A stretch of DNA of 15,592 nt from contig JBIQLO010000089.1 in assembly GCA_044464175.1 (NCBI GenBank), positions 1 through 15,592 of the forward strand, read 5' to 3'. Below, in pieces: positions 5,788-10,955 of the stretch (the first letter of the stretch is position 1; every line of letters begins with the position of its first letter). The position numbers were made by a program, and so were the translations under genes. A model generated the notes under the pieces. The model worked only from the letters and a program-made list of their open reading frames with translations, did not search any database and was not told where the DNA came from. Source of the DNA: JBIQLO01 sp044464175. GTDB lineage: Bacteria; Planctomycetota; Phycisphaerae; Tepidisphaerales; Tepidisphaeraceae.

Positions 5788-6318
5788 CTACTGCAACGGC
5801 TCGATCTTCTGCACATCCAGGTCATAGACGCTGGTGACCACGCCATTGTCCTCTTTCACCCCCACGTGGATCGTCCCGTAGACGTTGGCGAAGCTGTAGG
5901 TGAGATTGGGGATGCGCATATCCTTGGGCACATGCGCGAAGACGCGCTCCTGCACCTTCGGCGGGCCGCCGAAGCAGCACTTGGCGATGGAGTAGACCAG
6001 CTCAAAATTGGTCATGTGGTCCCCCGCCTCGTTGGGGGCCCAGACCTCCCCCATCAGCAGCACCTTTTTGCCGTCCAGCGCCCGCCATTTGGCCGGAATG
6101 TCGGCCGGCTTGGCGTTGTCGGCCGGGAAGGGGTAGTTGCCCATCGCCTTCAAATCCACCTTCAGGTACTGGCCCGAGCGTTCGATCCCGCCGTTGAGGA
6201 CCGAATTGAAATAGACATAGGCCGGGTACCCCAGCAGCCCCAGGACGACCACGGCGAAAATCAGCATCCGGAAATTGATCCGCGGCTTGAGCTTCAAAGG
6301 CGAGGAGGTTGTTGGCAT
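5788..6318 (-). CDS. DUF3299-like membrane-anchored periplasmic protein
   Basis: 176 residues from the ATG at 6318, which has AGGAG six bases upstream. One N-terminal transmembrane anchor spans about residues 18-37 (MLIFAVVVLGLLGYPAYVYF). The outer domain has the pattern IPAKWRALDGKKVLLMGEVWAP (75-95), NFELVYSIAKCCFGGPP (104-120) and VFAHVPKD, which fits my memory of DUF3299: a 'W..L.GK.V.l.G...P' strand pair followed by a cysteine motif before PP. The paired cysteines 114-115 could bind a metal or form a disulfide; this is inference. It lies 73 nt downstream of the ABC permease gene, with a strong hairpin in between. DUF3299 proteins next to MacB-type ABC genes are known from zinc-responsive clusters in Pseudomonas (recalled, not checked). 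Confidence 0.7.
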   Translation of the reverse strand: MPTTSSPLKLKPRINFRMLIFAVVVLGLLGYPAYVYFNSVLNGGIERSGQYLKVDLKAMGNYPFPADNAKPADIPAKWRALDGKKVLLMGEVWAPNEAGDHMTNFELVYSIAKCCFGGPPKVQERVFAHVPKDMRIPNLTYSFANVYGTIHVGVKEDNGVVTSVYDLDVQKIEPLQ

Positions 6319-6333
6319 GGATAGCTCCTTTAA

Positions 6334-6384
6334 TCGTGGTCCGTTGTCCGTGGTCCGAATGAAATACGGACCACGGACCACCAT
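6334..6384. repeat. GTCCGTG heptamer palindrome between permease and DUF3299-like gene
   Basis: Left arm units GTGGTCC-GTTGTCC-GTGGTCC are mirrored by the right arm CGGACCA-CGGACCA. The perfect stem is 12 bp, 6346-6357 with 6367-6378, around the 9-nt loop AATGAAATA. It starts about 10 nt after the permease stop codon in transcription order and ends before the ribosome-binding site of the next gene. There is no T-run. It has the same architecture as the arrays at 1431 and 2085 but an unrelated unit. Confidence 0.85.
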
Positions 6385-6391
6385 GCGTATT

Positions 6392-7795
6392 CTACGCCGC
6401 CACCAGGTTGGCGGCCACCGGAGTGCGATAGGCTTTTAAGGCCGGCACCAGCCCCGCCAGGATGGCAATCAGGACGACGATCACCAGATAGGCCCATTCC
6501 TCCGGCCCCGGCGTCCACCAGTTGATCCCCTGCCCGACATACCGCTGGAGATAGGCCGAGGCGATGGAGCCGAGGATCAGGTGCCCCAAAATCAGCCCCA
6601 GGATCGCCCCCACCAGCCCGATCAGCCCCGCCTCCAGGCAGATCAGCGTCACGATCTTCAATCGCGTCGCCCCCAGCGCCCGGAGTATGGCGATCTCCCG
6701 GTTGCGGGCCGAGATGGAATTGTAGATGCTCACCAGGATCGACACCGCCGCCACAACCGTCACTAGCAGGGCGATGTAAAAGAGCAGGGCGAAATTCACG
6801 TCCAGAAACTGCTTGAAAAACTGCCACATCTCCGTGGCCGGATTGGCGGCCGTGGCGATGTCCCCGTTGTTGATCCGCCACATCAGGTCCTGCGCCTGGT
6901 TGCCCCCGCGTGAGCGGATGAGAATGGCCGAGAGCATCCAGTCCTTTTTGGGAACCACCAGGTGAACCATCCCATCGGCCTGCGTGGTGGCGGCGTGATC
7001 GTGCCGGCCGGAGTTACCCTGCCCCTCCGCCTGCCCCTGCGCCGAAGGAAGCGTTTGCCCCCGGCGCAGCGCGGCGATATCCATCAGCCCGCTTTCGTGC
7101 TCGCTGATGGAATAAAAGCTCAGCAGCGGAATGAACAGGAGCCGGTCGTTGGCGGTGTGGGTCTTGTCTAGAATGCCCACGACCCGCCAGTGCTGGGGGT
7201 GGATGTCCGGATTCGGCTCCACCGCCAGCCCATGCGCCACCTGGAAGGTATCCCCCACCTTCAACCCGGTGATCCGGGCCGTCTCAGAGCCAATGACGGC
7301 CTGGTACATCTCCGGATTAAAGACCGTCCCCTGGGCAAACTGAAACCGCCGGCCCAGGCGGTATTGAAAAGCCCGGTCATCCGGCAGGCGATCGCCGGCC
7401 TCATCATAGCCGAACATGGCCGGCGTCGTGCCGACGACGCGGAACCCCTTGAAATTGTCCCCCACCGTCATCGGCACCGCCAGGCGGACATCCCGCCGCA
7501 GCGGATTGTCCTGCACGCTCCCCTGGGTCATCTGCTCATACAGCGAATAGGGAATGTTGCCGGGGCTGGACTGGACCTGATAGACCGTGTTGAGCACCAG
7601 CTGCAGTTTCGACCCCTTGGCCCCCACCACCACGTCAAAGCCGTAGTCGCTCTGGCCAAACAGGCTGCGCCCCTCCCGCCGCAGCATCAAAATCGAGGCG
7701 GCCAGCCCCACCCCCAGCAGCACCGACAGCAGCGTCAGCCAGGTTGAGAGACTGCGCTGGCGCATCTGCTTGAGGACCAGTTGAAAGACGTTCAT
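6392..7795 (-). CDS. MacB/FtsX-type ABC transporter permease
   Basis: 467 residues from the ATG at 7795; MNVFQLVLKQMRQRSLSTWLT is a typical start for this family. The frame stays open further upstream only because the DNA is GC-rich. Topology fits the MacB/LolC class: TM1 about 17-37, a large periplasmic domain (about 40-330), then three TM segments near 333-357, 385-413 and 434-452. The FtsX cytoplasmic motif SARNREIAILRALGATRLKI lies between TM2 and TM3. These permeases do not move substrate through the membrane; with an ATPase they drive mechanical work on periplasmic partners. The periplasmic domain carries a low-complexity insert at about 245-278 (QGQAEGQGN, GRHDHAATTQ) that might touch metal. 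No ATPase gene is adjacent. The next gene downstream is DUF3299-like. No Shine-Dalgarno sequence was seen. Confidence 0.9.
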   Translation of the reverse strand: MNVFQLVLKQMRQRSLSTWLTLLSVLLGVGLAASILMLRREGRSLFGQSDYGFDVVVGAKGSKLQLVLNTVYQVQSSPGNIPYSLYEQMTQGSVQDNPLRRDVRLAVPMTVGDNFKGFRVVGTTPAMFGYDEAGDRLPDDRAFQYRLGRRFQFAQGTVFNPEMYQAVIGSETARITGLKVGDTFQVAHGLAVEPNPDIHPQHWRVVGILDKTHTANDRLLFIPLLSFYSISEHESGLMDIAALRRGQTLPSAQGQAEGQGNSGRHDHAATTQADGMVHLVVPKKDWMLSAILIRSRGGNQAQDLMWRINNGDIATAANPATEMWQFFKQFLDVNFALLFYIALLVTVVAAVSILVSIYNSISARNREIAILRALGATRLKIVTLICLEAGLIGLVGAILGLILGHLILGSIASAYLQRYVGQGINWWTPGPEEWAYLVIVVLIAILAGLVPALKAYRTPVAANLVAA

Positions 7796-7797
7796 GG

Positions 7798-7813
7798 GTA
7801 AGCGGTAGCTTAC
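7798..7813. promoter_or_regulatory. Perfect inverted repeat at the permease start
   Basis: GTAAGC (7798-7803), loop GGTA, GCTTAC (7808-7813). The repeat ends two bases before the permease ATG in transcription order, where a ribosome-binding site would be expected. It could be an operator or an RNA hairpin limiting translation. The stem is short, so chance is possible. Confidence 0.4.
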
Positions 7814-7981
7814 ATTCGGGTGCGGTGAATGCCATTGGGTGTTAAATCTGCACCCCCCCGGACTTTCCCCTCCCTGGCACCAGCGATCCCTGTTTCCAGA
7901 TGGAACAAGCGCAAGCAACCCAGGCTTTTCCTCAGAAACGCAACGAACAACCAAAAACGCTGAATCGCCACCCGCCTCGAC

Positions 7982-8010
7982 TTGACCCAAACCGGCGAAA
8001 TTTGTACTGT
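7982..8010 (+). promoter_or_regulatory. Possible promoter of the SPOR-like gene
   Basis: TTGACC (7982-7987), a 17-nt spacer and TACTGT (8005-8010). The -35 box is good (5 of 6); the -10 box is weak (3 of 6). It is the best candidate in the upstream region and would give a leader of about 90 nt. Confidence 0.35.
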
Positions 8011-8070
8011 TCAGCTCCCATGAGTGGGGGAAGCAGGCGCGATCAGGAGGATCACGCCAGGATTCAGGAT

Positions 8071-8086
8071 GCCGCCCGCGGGCGGC
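8071..8086. promoter_or_regulatory. 16-bp perfect GC palindrome in the SPOR-like gene leader
   Basis: GCCGCCCGCGGGCGGC reads the same on both strands and ends 19 nt before the ATG at 8106. It could be a protein-binding site or contribute to leader RNA structure. In DNA this GC-rich, such palindromes also arise by chance. Confidence 0.4.
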
Positions 8087-8105
8087 CGAACCAGTGAGGT
8101 CAAGG

Positions 8106-8921
8106 ATGGCCAAAGGCAAACACGCCGCCGCCCTGTTTGAAGTCATCACCCAGGGCAATTCCCCGAAAAAATCGTCCTCCCGCCCCCGGCTGGGATTGCC
8201 GCGCTGGTGGGCGAACCGGCCCGCCGCCTCGGAAGCGGCCGAGGGAGGCGTCTCCCTGATGCCCGCGGCCGCCGGCCGGTCGCATGCCGCCGAGCATGTC
8301 CCCTCCCGCCTGGCGCTGGACCGCCAGCAGCGCATCCTCTCGCTCCAGTTGAGCTACCGCGCCGCCGCCCTCTGCGGGTTGGGCGCCCTGGCGCTGCTGG
8401 GGGGCGTCTTCACCATCGGCCAGCGTATGGGGCACGCCCCCTCCCCTCTCCTGAGCCTCAGCAGCGATGAGTTGCGGGCCGGCCCGGCTCGCCCCGAGGT
8501 GCTGGAAGTGGGCCGCACCGTCTCGGCCGCCGCCGAAACCGCCCCCGCTCCCGTCCGCACGGCCTCCAATGCCCGCGGCCTCTCCGAACCCCGCCCCCCC
8601 GCCACCCACACCGTCATCGACACCAAGCGCAGCTTCGGCCTCAACTACGTCGTCATCCAGAGCTACCTCAAACCCGAGGACGCCCAGGAGGCCAAGGACC
8701 TGCTCATCAAGAACGACATCTTCTGCACCGTGGAAAAGAACCTGCCCCACTACGGCTCCAAGGGGTGGTACAGCGTCGTGGGCCTGACCGGCTTCGACCG
8801 CATCCGCGGCGTCAAGGAGTACCAGTCTTACATCGCCACGATCCAGAAGATCGGCCGCGACTACGATGCCAAACATAAAGGCTTCAAAAACTTCGACCCC
8901 CAGCCCTACAAGTGGCGGTGA
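8106..8921 (+). CDS. Membrane-anchored SPOR-like protein
   Basis: 271 residues from the ATG at 8106, chosen because GAGG lies six bases upstream; a GTG 12 nt earlier has no such site. The N-terminus MAKGKHAAALFEVI is followed by a basic, proline- and alanine-rich cytoplasmic stretch, one transmembrane segment (about 86-107, RAAALCGLGALALLGGVFTIGQ), a low-complexity Ala/Pro linker (about 110-170), and a conserved-looking C-terminal domain (about 176-260). This last part runs NYVVIQSYLKPEDAQEAKDLLIKNDIFCTVEKN, then KGWYSVVGLTGF and a final helix. That is the beta-alpha-beta layout of SPOR domains, which bind denuded peptidoglycan in divisome proteins. Planctomycetes have unusual envelopes, so the ligand is uncertain. 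Divergent from the permease gene; convergent with the dehydrogenase gene ending at 9049. Confidence 0.8.
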   Translation: MAKGKHAAALFEVITQGNSPKKSSSRPRLGLPRWWANRPAASEAAEGGVSLMPAAAGRSHAAEHVPSRLALDRQQRILSLQLSYRAAALCGLGALALLGGVFTIGQRMGHAPSPLLSLSSDELRAGPARPEVLEVGRTVSAAAETAPAPVRTASNARGLSEPRPPATHTVIDTKRSFGLNYVVIQSYLKPEDAQEAKDLLIKNDIFCTVEKNLPHYGSKGWYSVVGLTGFDRIRGVKEYQSYIATIQKIGRDYDAKHKGFKNFDPQPYKWR

Positions 8922-8965
8922 GATGAAGGATGAGGCAATTTATTGGGGAGAATGCAAGAAGGTTC

Positions 8966-8987
8966 AGGTTTCCTATTCCTGAAACCT
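8966..8987. terminator. Hairpin between convergent genes, possible weak terminator
   Basis: AGGTTTC (8966-8972), an 8-nt loop and GAAACCT (8981-8987), located 45 nt after the SPOR-like gene and 62 nt after the dehydrogenase gene on the other strand. There is no T-run on either side, so termination activity is uncertain. Confidence 0.35.
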
Positions 8988-9019
8988 CTCCCGATTTGCT
9001 CCCGCAAAAATGTCCCCCC

Positions 9020-9047
9020 ATTCGTAATTCATAATTCGTAATTCATC
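9020..9047. repeat. ATTCGTA heptamer tandem repeat
   Basis: Four 7-nt units in a row: ATTCGTA, ATTCATA, ATTCGTA, ATTCATC. The block ends one base before the dehydrogenase stop codon, so it is directly downstream of that gene. There is no inverted arm, unlike the arrays at 1431, 2085 and 6334. From memory, AATTCGTAATTCATAATT-type repeats are scattered in several bacterial genomes. Confidence 0.8.
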
Positions 9048-9048
9048 A

Positions 9049-10161
9049 CTACGCCGTCACCTGCCCCGCCGTCTCCACGATCGGCTCATCCGTCAACTGA
9101 TCCAGCCCCAGCCCGCGCAGGTCCGCCACCACGTGCCGCTGCTCGGCATCATACAGCCGCCAGATGACCCGCAGGCTCTGCAGCGCGGTGCGCGGGTCCG
9201 TGATCGGGCTGTGGCGCTGCTCGATGCAGTCCAGAAACGCCCCGATCTCCGCCGCCGCCGGCTTGCGGGCCGCCCCCTCCCGCCGGAACAGCACCGTCTG
9301 CGTCGGCGATTCCACCTTCGCCCCCGCCGCCAATGCCGCCTGCAGCGCCGGCAGGTCGCCGCCCGATTTGTCATGGTGCAGCGTGATCGTCCCCTCGGCG
9401 TGGTTCAGTTCAAGCATCCCCTGCGGCGTGTGGGCATGGACGGCGTAGCGCAGGCGTGAGCCGTGCGCCCCCCACGTGCCGAAGTGATAGCCCAGCGCTC
9501 CGCTTTCAAACTTGATCGCCACGTTGCTGGTCCCTTCCATTTCCATCCAGGGCGTCCCGAAATTCGTCCCCAAATGCGTCCCCTCCACCGGCCGCCCCAT
9601 CCAGTGCAGCAGCAGGTCGATGTAATGGCATCCGTGGCTGAATAACTGCCCGCCCCCCAGGCGCTGCTTCTGCCCGATCCACGCCCCCCGCCGCGTGTCC
9701 GTGTACTGCTCGGTCCAGATCGAAACCTGGAACGCCGGCCCGAACGTCTGCTGGCGAAGGTACTCCCCCATCCGCCCCCACAGCGGATCGTAGCGCATGA
9801 TGTACCCGACGCTCAGCACCTTCTGCGCCGACTCGGCCGTGCGGATCAGCTCCAGGCATTCCCGCTCCGTCAGCGCCAGCGGCTTTTCCAGCAGCACATG
9901 CTTGCCCGCCTTGAGGCAATCCATCGCCACGGGATGGTGCAGGTCGTGCGGCAGCGCGATCAGCACCGCGTCCACCTCGTCGAAGATGCGATGATAGTCT
10001 CGCTCCGCCCGCGCCCCCGGCGCATACTCGGCCGCCTTCTGCGCCCGCTCCAGCTCAATGTCCACCAGCGCCGTCGTCCGCATCCGCCCCTCCAGCTCAT
10101 GCAGACTCCGCAAAAACGTCCCGGCCATGCCGCCGCAACCGATCAAGCCGAATTTAATCAT
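9049..10161 (-). CDS. Gfo/Idh/MocA-family sugar dehydrogenase
   Basis: 370 residues, the usual family length. The N-terminal Rossmann domain opens with FGLIGCGGMAGTF (GxGxxG-type, residues 4-16), and the conserved Glu-Lys-Pro motif is present at 92-94 (HVLLEKPLALT), with Lys93 expected in the active site. The substrate domain has GGGQLFSHGCHYIDLLLHWMG (169-189), which includes the histidine and aspartate positions (His176, His179, Asp182) typical of the catalytic motif. The family oxidises or reduces sugars and inositols with NAD(P)(H) in the cytoplasm; the exact substrate cannot be read. There is no twin-arginine signal, unlike many secreted planctomycete relatives. It is the last gene of the five-gene operon, 31 nt after the pseudopilin-like gene. 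The Shine-Dalgarno sequence is weak: a G-run about 13 nt upstream. Confidence 0.92.
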   Translation of the reverse strand: MIKFGLIGCGGMAGTFLRSLHELEGRMRTTALVDIELERAQKAAEYAPGARAERDYHRIFDEVDAVLIALPHDLHHPVAMDCLKAGKHVLLEKPLALTERECLELIRTAESAQKVLSVGYIMRYDPLWGRMGEYLRQQTFGPAFQVSIWTEQYTDTRRGAWIGQKQRLGGGQLFSHGCHYIDLLLHWMGRPVEGTHLGTNFGTPWMEMEGTSNVAIKFESGALGYHFGTWGAHGSRLRYAVHAHTPQGMLELNHAEGTITLHHDKSGGDLPALQAALAAGAKVESPTQTVLFRREGAARKPAAAEIGAFLDCIEQRHSPITDPRTALQSLRVIWRLYDAEQRHVVADLRGLGLDQLTDEPIVETAGQVTA

Positions 10162-10192
10162 GCGGTTTTCGTAGCCCCCCGCCCCGCCACTG

Positions 10193-10954
10193 TCAATTTC
10201 GGTCCCAGACTGTCAACAGATTCACCGTGGAATACCAGCCCCCATCCGGCATCACGCGCACCGCCTTGACCACATCCGCCCGACGGTGGAATTTCACATG
10301 CCCGTCCATATACAGCACGTTCCACCCATCATGCGAAAAAACATTCGCCGAATAAGGCCACGCCACCCCCTGATCCGCCACGATCGCGGTCTGCGCCGCC
10401 GAGCCCCCGGCGAATTTCTGCCCATATCGGTACCGGGCCACGGGAATGTAAACCGGGTCCGGCGCCGTCGTGCCATGCCGCCCGTCCGGCGGAATGAAGT
10501 AATAGAGGTAAGACTCGTAGGAAAAACTCCCGTTCCCATTCAGGTCGGCAAACCCCTGCCCGCCGGAGCCGCGATGCGGCGTGTAGACCGGATCGGACGG
10601 GCAGAACATCACGCCCGGCGATTTCAGATAAGCCATCGTGCTCTTGCCCTTCTGTCCCCAGCCATACGGCTCCCCCACCAGCAGTCCCAGCCCCTGCCAC
10701 GCCACGTAAGTGCCGAAACTCAGCACCGGCTGGCCATAGGCGTACTGCGGCGGAATCCAGCCGTGGTTGTCGTTGGCGTACATGTGCAGCGCCTGCCCGA
10801 CCTGGCGCAGGTTCGAAGCGCAAGCCGTCTTCTGTGCCGCCTCCCGCGCCTTGTTCAGCGCCGGCAGCAGCATTGCGACCAGCACGCTGATGATCCCGAT
10901 GACGACCAGCAGCTCCACCAGTGTGAACCCATATTTTTGTTGTGCGGTTCTCAT
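10193..10954 (-). CDS. Type IV pseudopilin-like protein with C-terminal H-x-DG motif
   Basis: 253 residues from the ATG at 10954, which has GGAG six bases upstream. The N-terminus MRTAQQKYGFTLVELLVVIGIISVLVAMLLPAL is a prepilin signal: cleavage is expected between Gly9 and Phe10, and Glu14 is the conserved fifth residue of the mature protein. The helix continues into ARE-type heptads and ASNLRQVGQALHMYANDNHGWIPP, the segment shared by the large planctomycete family of prepilin-like DUF1559 relatives. Near the C-terminus HDGWNVLYMDGHVKF resembles the H-X9-DG motif of that family, but here eight residues separate His208 from Asp217-Gly218. Such proteins are presumably processed by a prepilin peptidase and exposed outside the cell; their role is unknown. 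The ATG follows the stop of the preceding gene by one base, so translation is probably coupled. Confidence 0.88.
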   Translation of the reverse strand: MRTAQQKYGFTLVELLVVIGIISVLVAMLLPALNKAREAAQKTACASNLRQVGQALHMYANDNHGWIPPQYAYGQPVLSFGTYVAWQGLGLLVGEPYGWGQKGKSTMAYLKSPGVMFCPSDPVYTPHRGSGGQGFADLNGNGSFSYESYLYYFIPPDGRHGTTAPDPVYIPVARYRYGQKFAGGSAAQTAIVADQGVAWPYSANVFSHDGWNVLYMDGHVKFHRRADVVKAVRVMPDGGWYSTVNLLTVWDRN

Positions 10955-10955
10955 C

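Larger units (their letters stand above)
7796..8105. other. 310-bp divergent intergenic region
   Basis: This region separates the minus-strand permease from the plus-strand SPOR-like gene. It contains an inverted repeat next to the permease start, a possible promoter for the SPOR-like gene, and a 16-bp palindrome in that gene's leader, each listed separately. I see no RNA gene and no credible protein-coding stretch. No ABC ATPase fragment is recognisable here. Confidence 0.6.

Noticed and set aside
7796..8335. 180-residue N-terminal extension of the permease frame
   Set aside because: The extension lacks a ribosome-binding site and overlaps the SPOR-like gene. MNVFQLVLKQMRQRSLSTWLT at 7795 is a typical permease start with TM1 directly after it.
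8100..8876. 258-codon minus-strand frame opposite the SPOR-like gene
   Set aside because: It is Gly/Ala/Asp-rich with no recognisable structure. The + strand frame has a ribosome-binding site, a transmembrane segment and a SPOR-like domain.
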